DNA from: DATBRG01 sp036560445 | Lineage (GTDB): Bacteria > Pseudomonadota > Gammaproteobacteria > Burkholderiales > Methylophilaceae | Direction of reading: 5' to 3' | Length of the DNA stretch: 21,510 bases | Assembly (NCBI GenBank): GCA_036560445.1 | Contig: DATBRG010000032.1 | Location: 1-21,510 of the forward strand | In this document: in pieces, positions 7,442 through 14,689 of the stretch | Layout: each line of letters begins with the position of its first letter | Position numbering within the stretch: position 1 is the stretch's first letter | The notes under the pieces: model-generated | Database searches by the model: none | What the model was told of the DNA's origin: nothing | What the model saw: the letters and a program-made list of their open reading frames with translations, nothing else | Program-made: the position numbers and the translations under genes

Positions 7442-8957
7442 GCTTGGATTGAATCTTGTAGAGTTTGAGGTCATCTGCTTCAGCCAGCAGCTCTATCTTG
7501 GCGGCAGGCAAATGAGCCGCTTCCTCGGCAACCAGCCATAGCTCCGGGGTTTGCTGTAGCAATGTTGGCAATTGCTCTACAGTAACTGGTGCCACTACCC
7601 GGCCGGCATAGAAAGATAAGGCGCCGTCATCGGGCCTGGTTTCGATACGCAACTGGTAAAGCGGCTGGCCTGGGCCAACCAGCGCCATCAGCGTCTGTGC
7701 AGCGACCTTGCGTGGCTCCTTGGAAACATAGTCCTCACTATAGAGGTAGGCAAAAAGTGTAATCGCCGCAACCAGCAAAGTGGCATAACCTGGTGCTTCA
7801 GTTTTCCATAGCCATCTGGGCAGGAGTGGGAATAACAGTATGGCTAACAGGGCAAGCACCGTAGCACCCTTATAAAGGGCATAAGCAAGTAAAGCCAAAG
7901 CCCCCAGCACAATAATGACGAACAGTACTTTATTGATTTTGGCGAAAACGCCATCGGCAAACGCAAGGTAATGGCCTATCACCACGGCCATTGGCGGTGC
8001 CAGCAGCAAGGCGTATTGCATCTGCTTGTTGATGGTCAACGTCAATAGTACAAAGACTACTCCTAGCCACAGCCAGGCAAATCTGGCATAGGGCGGCAAG
8101 CTGTTGAGCTTGAATTGACGATAAGACCACCAGCCTGCGGGGATCAGCAGGAAACCCCATGGGGCAAAGAATTCAAACAGGTGCGCGAGATACCACCAAG
8201 CTGGCTTGGCATGCGTGCCACTGATGAAGGTCTGGTCCAACTGTCGGCCGAAGAACAGGTTGGCAGCATCCGGTAATTGCCAGAATATCCAGGCGTACCA
8301 TGCCCCGGCACCAATCATCAGCAAAATCAGGCCTGGCAGACTGAAGTTTGCCAGGAATTTCTTTGGCTCGCGGCTACACAAACTCGAGACTAATAAGGTC
8401 AACAACGGGATAGCGAGTGCCGCCGGGCCTTTGCTGAGAAAGCCAAGCCCTAGTGCAAGCCCAAACAACCATTGATAGTGTTTATCCTTGCCATATTGCT
8501 GCATCTGATAGCCAAGGGTGCAAGCAGCGCAGATAAATAACATAAGTACGGCATCGGCCTCCCCACTACGGAAATAACGTATCCCTATATAGCTCGCGGC
8601 CAGCACCAATATGCTGTTGATTGCGACTGAGGTGCCAGCCTCGCGCCTCAGCCAGGCAAACATCAATGCCGCACTCAACATGCCAAATATCACCGCTGGC
8701 AAGCGCACCGCTGTGGCATTTACGCCAAAAACCTTGTAACTCAGAGCCGTGAGCCAATATGGCAGCGGCGGCTTTTGCAGACGTAATTCCCCGTTATAAC
8801 GCGGTACCAGCCAGTCACCAGAAACCACCATTTCCCGAGCCGTTTCGGCAATCCTGACCTCCTGAATTTTGTAAACTGGCCGGTCACCCAAGTTGTAAAG
8901 CAGGGCCGGGATCAGTAACAGCAACAAAATCAATATCGTCTTCAATTGCGAGGTCAT
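7434..8957 (-). CDS. ArnT/PMT-type membrane glycosyltransferase (copy 2)
   Basis: A 507-residue polytopic membrane protein of the same family as the enzyme encoded at 32-1507. It has a membrane segment at 7-22, the periplasmic-loop pattern QEVRIAETAREMV, then GDWLVPRYNGELRLQKPPL, a string of hydrophobic segments to about residue 410, and a soluble C-terminal domain. The family uses undecaprenyl-phosphate-linked sugars to decorate lipid A or LPS in the periplasm. The DE motif reads Gln32-Glu33, so the Asp is missing, as in the other copy. ATG start with GGAG eight bases upstream. It sits 15 bp after waaP and overlaps the double kinase by 8 bp, which ties it to LPS core or lipid A modification. 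The sugar is unknown; no ArnC/ArnA-like gene directly precedes it. Confidence 0.87.
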   Translation of the reverse strand: MTSQLKTILILLLLLIPALLYNLGDRPVYKIQEVRIAETAREMVVSGDWLVPRYNGELRLQKPPLPYWLTALSYKVFGVNATAVRLPAVIFGMLSAALMFAWLRREAGTSVAINSILVLAASYIGIRYFRSGEADAVLMLFICAACTLGYQMQQYGKDKHYQWLFGLALGLGFLSKGPAALAIPLLTLLVSSLCSREPKKFLANFSLPGLILLMIGAGAWYAWIFWQLPDAANLFFGRQLDQTFISGTHAKPAWWYLAHLFEFFAPWGFLLIPAGWWSYRQFKLNSLPPYARFAWLWLGVVFVLLTLTINKQMQYALLLAPPMAVVIGHYLAFADGVFAKINKVLFVIIVLGALALLAYALYKGATVLALLAILLFPLLPRWLWKTEAPGYATLLVAAITLFAYLYSEDYVSKEPRKVAAQTLMALVGPGQPLYQLRIETRPDDGALSFYAGRVVAPVTVEQLPTLLQQTPELWLVAEEAAHLPAAKIELLAEADDLKLYKIQSKHD

Positions 8958-8972
8958 GCAAAAATCTCCAGA

Positions 8973-9803
8973 CTAGTCATTGATATCAAAAGGCGTAACA
9001 GCAGCGCGCTGGTGTATTTTTTCATAGAGCTTACGCGCACGTGCATCAACAGCTTGCAGAAAGTTACTCTCCATCAACAGCGCCTCCCGCAAACCACCCC
9101 GGTAAGTGCGGATGAACCGCAGAATGTCTTTCTTGCTCAAGCCTGCATCCATGGCCGAGAAGTATAAGCCAGCAATATCCTTGATACGGGCGGCAGGCTT
9201 AATCTGCCTGCGAATACCCACGCGATGCAAATCAATCAGGTAAAGATATATCTCACCCTTGGCCAGGCGTGGCTTATCCAGGCAAAAGTGGCACAGATAG
9301 AAATCGCGGTGATTCATGCCATTATCGTGAAAGGTTCGCGCCATTCTGGCCACAGCCAGAATCAATTGGCGTTTGAAGTTAGCATCTGGCGGGTTGCTCT
9401 TCCAGCCAGCACATAGCGTTTCCAGAGAAATGATGTCACCCAAGTCTTTGGTCATCACGAAAGACTGCATGCGGGCAGGGTTATGCCCACGGCAAGCATA
9501 AGCAACACCGGGCGTTGTCGGGATGCCCAATTCATTCAGCCTATGGATTGCTCGCCACTCAGTAGCAGCACTGATGATGGGCAGACGCAGCATCAACAGG
9601 TTCTTGAATATCTCGGCCCAACCAACGCCGAAATGCTGCTTCACAAAATAGGATTCATCGCCCAGGCTGACCTGGATAGTACGGCGGCCGAGCATGTCAC
9701 GATAGACGGTACCCTTGAGTGCCATGATCTGCTCAAATGCATCCCCTGCCGGCAATTGGCGGGCAATATAGTCAGGGATCACTTCAGGTGGGCAATTAAA
9801 CAT
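8973..9803 (-). CDS. waaP: LPS core heptose(I) kinase WaaP (RfaP)
   Basis: A 276-residue kinase that phosphorylates the first heptose of the LPS inner core, which strengthens the outer membrane through divalent-cation cross-links. The sequence follows enterobacterial WaaP along its length: SYFVKQHFG with Lys55, the NLLMLRLPI block, TEWRAIHRLNELGI, the catalytic GMNHRDFYLCHF with Asp167, LIDLHRVGIRR for metal binding, and IAGLYFSAMDAGL. Start: ATG at 9803, giving an 8-bp overlap with the waaG stop (ATGTTTAA); a GTG three codons upstream (9812) is an alternative. It lies between waaG and an ArnT-like gene in one overlapping run. Identification is confident; the exact phosphorylated position is inferred from the family. 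Confidence 0.93.
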   Translation of the reverse strand: MFNCPPEVIPDYIARQLPAGDAFEQIMALKGTVYRDMLGRRTIQVSLGDESYFVKQHFGVGWAEIFKNLLMLRLPIISAATEWRAIHRLNELGIPTTPGVAYACRGHNPARMQSFVMTKDLGDIISLETLCAGWKSNPPDANFKRQLILAVARMARTFHDNGMNHRDFYLCHFCLDKPRLAKGEIYLYLIDLHRVGIRRQIKPAARIKDIAGLYFSAMDAGLSKKDILRFIRTYRGGLREALLMESNFLQAVDARARKLYEKIHQRAAVTPFDIND

Positions 9804-10938
9804 GCTTGGCACTTTTTTCGGCAGCGAACGTTTCCAATAAATCTACTTCTACCGTGGCAGATGTCGATGCCGCGATTTGCGCAGTGTATTGCCGGCCGGC
9901 TTTGGCCCATTTTTCCAGATCCGGCAACTGCAAGGCATCCACCAACGCAAGATTTAAGTCAGATTGCTGATACGGCACTGGTAATACCCGTCCTGCACCT
10001 GCGGCTGAAATATGCATTGCATATCCGCAATTTTCGGTGACTATCACCGGCAGGCCAGCCGTCATCGCCTCAATGATCACAATACCTGCGAGCTCAGAGC
10101 GTGCGGGATGCAGCAACACATCAGCACCCGCCATCAATTGTGGGATATCGCTACGGCCTTTGGTAATAATGACGCGTGAGGCAACACCCAGTTTGCCTGC
10201 CAGTGCATGCATTTTCTCGGCCTTGTCTTCACCCACCGCCAGCAACCAGCAATTAGAGCGGATGTTCTCAGGCAATGCAGCCAAAGCTTCGATTGCTCGA
10301 TCCAGGCCTTTCCTGATAAACGCCGAACCCACCATCAGCAGCACTTTTGCATCCTTTGGCAAACCAAACTCCTGACGCAACTGCTGATGCGCTGCCATGC
10401 GGTCAAGATTCGCAAAACGCTCTGTCGGTATATTAGGTGGCAGCAGGTAAAAACGTGATTCAGGGGTATGGTACCAGCGCTGAAAAGCCGCTTTTTCTGG
10501 TGGCGAAAGCAGCAGGATTTTGCATTGGCTATCTTCCCCGGCCACCGCCCGCTCAGTATCTGCAAAGAATCGGTAACGCCCTGTAAACCGATACCAATAT
10601 CCACGTTCGCTGTGAGCACGTTCGATAAAGCAGGGATCAGCGGCAAAGTAGGCATCGAGGCCAGGCATGCGATTAAACCCCACGAGCAGGTCAGGTGGAT
10701 TCAGTTTAATCTGTTGTTGCATGGCCGAAATCAGCGAGGTATAGCGCCGATGGTTCAGCCAGCCTTTGCTCGGCAGGCAAACTACTTTGATATTGCCCTC
10801 GGGTTTATCACCCTGCCATTTCCCGGTATAAATCGTCACCTCATGGCCCTTGGCTGCGCAATCGCGAGCTATGCGCAACATGTCGCGCTGCACGCCGCCA
10901 AAAGGGAAATACTTGAAAATGAGGAATGCGAATTTCAC
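9796..10938 (-). CDS. waaG: LPS core UDP-glucose:heptose alpha-1,3-glucosyltransferase WaaG
   Basis: A 380-residue GT4 (GT-B fold) enzyme that adds the first hexose to heptose II of the LPS core at the cytoplasmic membrane face. The N-terminus (FKYFPFGGVQRDMLRIA) and the later VGFNRMPGLDAYFAADPC and FTGRYRFFADTERA closely match E. coli WaaG. The C-terminal half has GSAFIRKGLDRAIEAL and the ExxxxxxxE nucleotide-sugar motif with Glu282 and Glu290. The start is GTG at 10936-10938, placed by alignment with E. coli WaaG. It is the first gene of the minus-strand LPS run and is divergent from waaC. Enzyme class is secure; the sugar could differ from glucose. Confidence 0.93.
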   Translation of the reverse strand: MKFAFLIFKYFPFGGVQRDMLRIARDCAAKGHEVTIYTGKWQGDKPEGNIKVVCLPSKGWLNHRRYTSLISAMQQQIKLNPPDLLVGFNRMPGLDAYFAADPCFIERAHSERGYWYRFTGRYRFFADTERAVAGEDSQCKILLLSPPEKAAFQRWYHTPESRFYLLPPNIPTERFANLDRMAAHQQLRQEFGLPKDAKVLLMVGSAFIRKGLDRAIEALAALPENIRSNCWLLAVGEDKAEKMHALAGKLGVASRVIITKGRSDIPQLMAGADVLLHPARSELAGIVIIEAMTAGLPVIVTENCGYAMHISAAGAGRVLPVPYQQSDLNLALVDALQLPDLEKWAKAGRQYTAQIAASTSATVEVDLLETFAAEKSAKHV

Positions 10939-10996
10939 AGTATGGTAAGGGTGCCGCTAACTGGCAAAACATTAATTGTATGCGAAAATGCTATTT
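10939..10996. promoter_or_regulatory. divergent waaG/waaC intergenic region
   Basis: This 58-bp gap must carry the start signals of both divergent LPS genes unless their promoters lie inside the coding sequences. A minus-strand TACAAT box near 10973-10978 is a fair -10 for waaG but has no good -35. A TTGCCA-17 nt-CATACT pair on the same strand ends directly at the waaG start and would be nearly leaderless. No convincing waaC promoter was found. Confidence 0.3.
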
Positions 10997-11968
10997 ATGC
11001 CGCGCATCCTGTTAGTCAAAACCTCGTCCATGGGCGATATTATCCATAACATGCCCCTCATCGCGGATATCCGCAGGCATTACCCGGAAGCCATTATCGA
11101 CTGGGTGGTGGAAGAAACTTTTGCAGAAATTGCTGCACTTAGCCCGCATATTGACCAGTTCATTATCCTGCCATTGAGGCATTGGAAGAAGAATCTGCTA
11201 AGCAACGAAACTCGGCATGAGCTTTGTGCATTTAGACGTAAACTCCGCGCCCGGCAATACGATGCCATACTAGATACTCAGGCCCTACTTAAAAGCGCCC
11301 TCATCAGCACATGGGCACGCGGGCCATCACACGGGCCTAACCGCCAGACGGCGCGCGAACCGCTGGCTGGTATGCTTTATACACATAGTTACGATATCTC
11401 CCCCAAGCTGCATGCCATCACTCGCACGCGCATGGTTGCTGCTGCGGCGTTTGGTTATAACCTGGATGAACTGCCGCTCACATACGACCTGAGAGTGCCC
11501 GAGGTGACACTACCGATTGCGCCACTGCCCGCATTTGTTCTGGGGTTCCATAGCACGGCACGCGACGCCAAGCTATGGCCTGTCACACACTGGGTTGCCA
11601 TGGGCAAGTATCTCGCTAGCCTCGGCCTTGGCCTGCTACTGCCCTGGGGCAGTGAAACCGAACGATTACGTGCACAGGCCATTGCTGAACAAATACCTGG
11701 CTCCGTGGTGCTGCCAAGAATGTCACTGTCACAGCTTACCTGCCTGATCCAGCAGGCCAAATTAACTGTGGGGCTGGATACCGGGCTCATGCATATTGCT
11801 GTTGCACTTGATATCCCTACCTTGGCGATTTTCTGTGACACCCATATCTGGCAGGCAGGGGCCATGCCTGCCGCCAGCGACCATGCCATCACCATAGGTG
11901 GCAAACACGTGCTGCCAAGCGTAGCAGAAGCAACTGCTGCAATAGACCAGTTGCTGAAAACTGCCTAA
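10997..11968 (+). CDS. waaC: LPS heptosyltransferase I (WaaC/RfaC)
   Basis: A 323-residue GT9 enzyme that transfers the first L-glycero-D-manno-heptose onto Kdo of the LPS inner core. The N-terminus RILLVKTSSMGDIIHNMP contains the invariant SSMGD with Asp14; DWVVEETFAEI, the QTAREPLAGMLY block, and VGLDTGLMHIAVALDIPTLAIF near the C-terminus are all WaaC hallmarks. Start: ATG at 10997 matches the family N-terminus; an ATG three codons earlier (10988) and a TTG at 10976 are possible, and none has a strong Shine-Dalgarno. It is divergent from waaG and runs toward grpE without an obvious terminator in the 82-bp gap. Identification is confident. Confidence 0.94.
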   Translation: MPRILLVKTSSMGDIIHNMPLIADIRRHYPEAIIDWVVEETFAEIAALSPHIDQFIILPLRHWKKNLLSNETRHELCAFRRKLRARQYDAILDTQALLKSALISTWARGPSHGPNRQTAREPLAGMLYTHSYDISPKLHAITRTRMVAAAAFGYNLDELPLTYDLRVPEVTLPIAPLPAFVLGFHSTARDAKLWPVTHWVAMGKYLASLGLGLLLPWGSETERLRAQAIAEQIPGSVVLPRMSLSQLTCLIQQAKLTVGLDTGLMHIAVALDIPTLAIFCDTHIWQAGAMPAASDHAITIGGKHVLPSVAEATAAIDQLLKTA

Positions 11969-11986
11969 ACATTTTTCCATTTCGTG

Positions 11987-12014
11987 CTTGAAATCGAAGT
12001 GGTCGACCCCATTT
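11987..12014 (+). promoter_or_regulatory. sigma-32 heat-shock promoter of grpE
   Basis: A perfect CTTGAAA (11987-11993), a 13-nt spacer and CCCCATTT (12007-12014) match the RpoH consensus. Transcription would start near 12021, about 30 nt before the grpE ATG. Confidence 0.9.
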
Positions 12015-12050
12015 GTCGGATTATTGCGTTCTATTTTCAAAGGGATACCC

Positions 12051-12584
12051 ATGCAACAGGAAAACCAAAGTCCAGAACAAGAGACTACCAACACCGAGCC
12101 TGACAACATCGAAAGCGGTGCAGCCGGCTCACTCGACCAACGCATTGATGAAATGGAAAAGCAGCTTTCCGAAGCCCAGGCCGCAGTACTATACGCCAAG
12201 GCGGAGGGTGAAAATATCCGACGCCGTGCACAGGAAGATATCGACAAAGCACGCAAGTTCGCACTGGAAAAATTCTCCGGTGAATTACTCGCCGTCAAGG
12301 ACAGCATGGATGCCGCTCTCGTCGTTGAAAACGCAACGGTGGAAAGCTACAAGAATGGCGTAGAGCTAACAGCCAAGCAATTACTCAGCGTGTTTGAGAA
12401 ATTCAATATTGCTGAAATCAACCCGGTCGGCGAAAAATTCGACCCCAACAGACATCAAGCCATTAGTGCGGTGGAATCTGACGCAGAGCCGAACTCTGTA
12501 GTTAGCGTGCTGCAAAAAGGTTACACCCTGAATGAGCGTGTACTGCGCCCAGCATTGGTAATGGTCGCAAAGGCAAAAGCATAG
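12051..12584 (+). CDS. grpE: nucleotide exchange factor GrpE
   Basis: A 177-residue co-chaperone that releases ADP from DnaK. It has an acidic Gln/Glu-rich N-terminal tail (about 1-25), a coiled-coil dimerisation helix from about 28 to 80 (AEGENIRRRAQEDIDKARK is typical), and the C-terminal beta domain with FDPNRHQAIS and GYTLNERVLRPALVMVAK. Start: ATG at 12051, preceded by AAGGGA at optimal distance. A longer reading from a TTG at 11988 would begin inside the sigma-32 -35 box and is rejected. Its own heat-shock promoter lies just upstream. hrcA, which often precedes grpE in other bacteria, is not here; waaC takes that place. Confidence 0.97.
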   Translation: MQQENQSPEQETTNTEPDNIESGAAGSLDQRIDEMEKQLSEAQAAVLYAKAEGENIRRRAQEDIDKARKFALEKFSGELLAVKDSMDAALVVENATVESYKNGVELTAKQLLSVFEKFNIAEINPVGEKFDPNRHQAISAVESDAEPNSVVSVLQKGYTLNERVLRPALVMVAKAKA

Positions 12585-12604
12585 TTTTGCCAAGATGCTC
12601 AGGC

Positions 12605-12630
12605 ATAGCTCTTGAAATCCGCAGAGCTAT
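12605..12630. repeat. perfect inverted repeat overlapping the dnaK heat-shock promoter
   Basis: ATAGCTCT (12605-12612) and AGAGCTAT (12623-12630) are perfect 8-base arms around a 10-nt centre. The right arm ends one base before the -10 element, and the -35 CTTGAAA falls across the left arm and the centre. The position suits an operator or a hairpin in read-through RNA from grpE. It is not a CIRCE element, whose arms are TTAGCACTC/GAGTGCTAA. Confidence 0.5.
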
Positions 12631-12638
12631 CCCCATTT
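12611..12638 (+). promoter_or_regulatory. sigma-32 heat-shock promoter of dnaK
   Basis: CTTGAAA (12611-12617), a 13-nt spacer and CCCCATTT (12631-12638), the same boxes and spacing as the grpE promoter. Transcription would start near 12645, giving a leader of about 40 nt with AAGGA before the dnaK ATG. Confidence 0.9.
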
Positions 12639-12684
12639 TCGTAACATCAGTATTTATTCAAGAATTCGTTAAGGAACAAACATT

Positions 12685-14610
12685 ATGGGAAAAATTATAG
12701 GTATTGACTTAGGTACCACCAACTCCTGCGTAGCAGTCATGGAAGGCGGCAAGCCGCGCGTGATTGAAAACGCTGAAGGTGCACGTACCACTCCATCCAT
12801 CATCGCCTATCAGGATGATGGCGAGATTTTGGCTGGTGCACCAGCCAAACGCCAGGCAGTGACCAACCCGAAGAACACCCTTTATGCGGTAAAGCGCCTG
12901 ATCGGCCGCCGTTTTGAAGAAAAAGAAGTTCAGAAAGACATCGACCTGATGCCCTACACCATTGCCAAGGCCGATAACGGTGATGCATGGGTGGAAGTAC
13001 GTGGACAGAAAATGGCACCGCCACAAATCTCTGCTGAAGTACTGCGCAAGATGAAGAAGACTGCCGAAGACTACCTCGGCGAAGAAGTCACCGAAGCTGT
13101 AATTACCGTGCCCGCCTACTTCAACGACAGCCAACGCCAAGCCACCAAGGATGCCGGCCGTATTGCCGGCCTCGAAGTCAAGCGTATCATCAATGAGCCA
13201 ACTGCGGCAGCACTGGCATTTGGTATGGACAAACAGGAAGGCGATCGCAAGATTGCAGTCTACGACCTGGGTGGCGGTACTTTCGATATCTCCATCATTG
13301 AAATCTCCGAGATTGACGGCGAACACCAGTTTGAAGTGCTTTCTACCAACGGTGATACATTCCTCGGCGGTGAAGACTTCGATAATCGCCTGATTGACTA
13401 CCTGGCTGATGAATTCAAGAAAGATAACGGCGGCCTAGACCTGCGTAATGACCTGCTGGCCAAGCAACGCCTGAAAGAAGCTGCTGAGAAAGCCAAGATC
13501 GAGCTTTCTTCCAGTACGCAAACTGACGTTAACCTGCCATACATTACGGCAGACGCGACCGGCCCTAAGCACTTAGTCGTCAAGATTACCCGCGCCAAGT
13601 TTGAATCGCTGGTGGAAGACCTGATTGCACGCACCATCAAACCATGTGAAGTAGCAATGAAAGATGCTGGCGTTAAGCTCTCCGACATTCAGGACGTTAT
13701 CCTGGTCGGCGGTCAGACCCGTATGCCCAAGGTACAGGAAAAAGTTCAGGAATTCTTTGGCCGTGAGCCACGCAAGGATGTGAACCCGGACGAAGCCGTA
13801 GCCGTAGGTGCGGCCATCCAAGGTGGCGTGCTGCAAGGCGAAGTGAAAGATGTACTGCTGCTGGACGTTACTCCGCTCAGCCTAGGTATCGAAACCCTGG
13901 GTGGTGTGATGACCAAGCTCATCAAGAAGAACACCACAATCCCTACCAAAGCATCGCAGGTATTCTCAACCGCTGATGACAACCAGTCAGCAGTGACCAT
14001 CCATGTACTGCAAGGTGAGCGTGAAGTTTCTTCCGGCAACAAGAGCCTGGGGCAATTCAACCTGAGCGATATCCCGCCTGCTCCACGCGGTATGCCACAA
14101 ATCGAGGTCACTTTTGATATCGATGCCAACGGCATTCTGCATGTATCAGCCAAGGACAAGGCAACCGGCAAGGAAAACAAGATCACCATCAAAGCCAACT
14201 CCGGTTTGAGCGAAGAAGAGATTCGCAAGATGGAAGAAGATGCTGCTTCGCACGCTGATGAAGACAAGAAGGTACGCGAGTTGGTCGACGCACGTAATGC
14301 GGCAGATGGCATGGTGCACAGCGTGAAGAAGTCGCTGACCGAGCATGGTGATAAGCTGGATGCCAGCGAGAAAGAAGCGATTGAGGCCGCCATCAAGGAC
14401 GTTGAAGAGGCATTGAAGGGCGACGACAAGGATGCCATCGAAGCCAAGACCAATACGCTGATGGAAGCTTCGCAGAAGCTGGGCGAGAAAGTCTATGCCG
14501 AGCAACAAGCCCAGCAAGGTGGTGCCGAGGCACAACCACAGGGCGAAAAGACTGTTGATGCTGAGGTAGTAGATGCCGAGTTTGAGGAAGTCAAAAACGA
14601 CAAAAAGTAA
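12685..14610 (+). CDS. dnaK: molecular chaperone DnaK (Hsp70)
   Basis: A 641-residue ATP-driven chaperone. The nucleotide-binding domain (about 1-385) shows GIDLGTTNSCVAV at 6-18, the YFNDSQRQATKDAG block, NEPTAAALAFG, the phosphate-2 loop DLGGGTFDISI and VGGQTRMPKV. The conserved linker region VLLLDVTPLSLGIET follows near 387-401, then the substrate-binding beta domain and helical lid (from about 505), and a disordered Gln/Ala/Gly-rich tail ending EFEEVKNDKK, similar to the EEVKDKK end of E. coli DnaK. ATG start with AAGGA about nine bases upstream. It has its own sigma-32 promoter, sits 100 bp after grpE and 79 bp before dnaJ, and partners with both products. Identification is certain. Confidence 0.99.
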   Translation: MGKIIGIDLGTTNSCVAVMEGGKPRVIENAEGARTTPSIIAYQDDGEILAGAPAKRQAVTNPKNTLYAVKRLIGRRFEEKEVQKDIDLMPYTIAKADNGDAWVEVRGQKMAPPQISAEVLRKMKKTAEDYLGEEVTEAVITVPAYFNDSQRQATKDAGRIAGLEVKRIINEPTAAALAFGMDKQEGDRKIAVYDLGGGTFDISIIEISEIDGEHQFEVLSTNGDTFLGGEDFDNRLIDYLADEFKKDNGGLDLRNDLLAKQRLKEAAEKAKIELSSSTQTDVNLPYITADATGPKHLVVKITRAKFESLVEDLIARTIKPCEVAMKDAGVKLSDIQDVILVGGQTRMPKVQEKVQEFFGREPRKDVNPDEAVAVGAAIQGGVLQGEVKDVLLLDVTPLSLGIETLGGVMTKLIKKNTTIPTKASQVFSTADDNQSAVTIHVLQGEREVSSGNKSLGQFNLSDIPPAPRGMPQIEVTFDIDANGILHVSAKDKATGKENKITIKANSGLSEEEIRKMEEDAASHADEDKKVRELVDARNAADGMVHSVKKSLTEHGDKLDASEKEAIEAAIKDVEEALKGDDKDAIEAKTNTLMEASQKLGEKVYAEQQAQQGGAEAQPQGEKTVDAEVVDAEFEEVKNDKK

Positions 14611-14631
14611 GCTTTAACTTATGCAACCAAC

Positions 14632-14670
14632 CATAAAGCGCACTGGGCAAATCCGCCAGTGTGCTTTATG
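14632..14670 (+). other. strong hairpin between dnaK and dnaJ
   Basis: A 15-bp stem (14632-14646 with 14656-14670) has a single G-U pair and a 9-nt loop. No T tract follows (CATTAAATGA comes next), so it is not a standard terminator. It probably stabilises the 3' end of dnaK mRNA, marks a processing point or weakens read-through into dnaJ, which would help make more DnaK than DnaJ (inference). Confidence 0.75.
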
Positions 14671-14689
14671 CATTAAATGACTGAACGAC

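Noticed and set aside
7442..7474. Extended N-terminus of the double kinase
   Set aside because: It would add eleven low-complexity residues and a 41-bp overlap with the upstream gene; the ATG at 7441 gives the usual short overlap. It cannot be fully excluded.
11988..12050. Longer grpE start at TTG 11988
   Set aside because: It would start inside the sigma-32 -35 box, upstream of the transcription start; the ATG at 12051 has an ideal AAGGGA.
12605..12638. CIRCE/HrcA operator before dnaK
   Set aside because: The arms ATAGCTCT/AGAGCTAT share only a few bases with TTAGCACTC/GAGTGCTAA and the spacing is 10 rather than 9.
13746..14453. Long open frame (235 codons) antisense to dnaK
   Set aside because: Antisense frames in dnaK are a well-known by-product of its codon bias; the translation has no recognisable domain and no Shine-Dalgarno was evident.
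14632..14670. Intrinsic terminator after dnaK
   Set aside because: The hairpin is strong but followed by CATTAAATG rather than a T tract, and dnaJ depends on read-through unless it has its own promoter, which is not seen.
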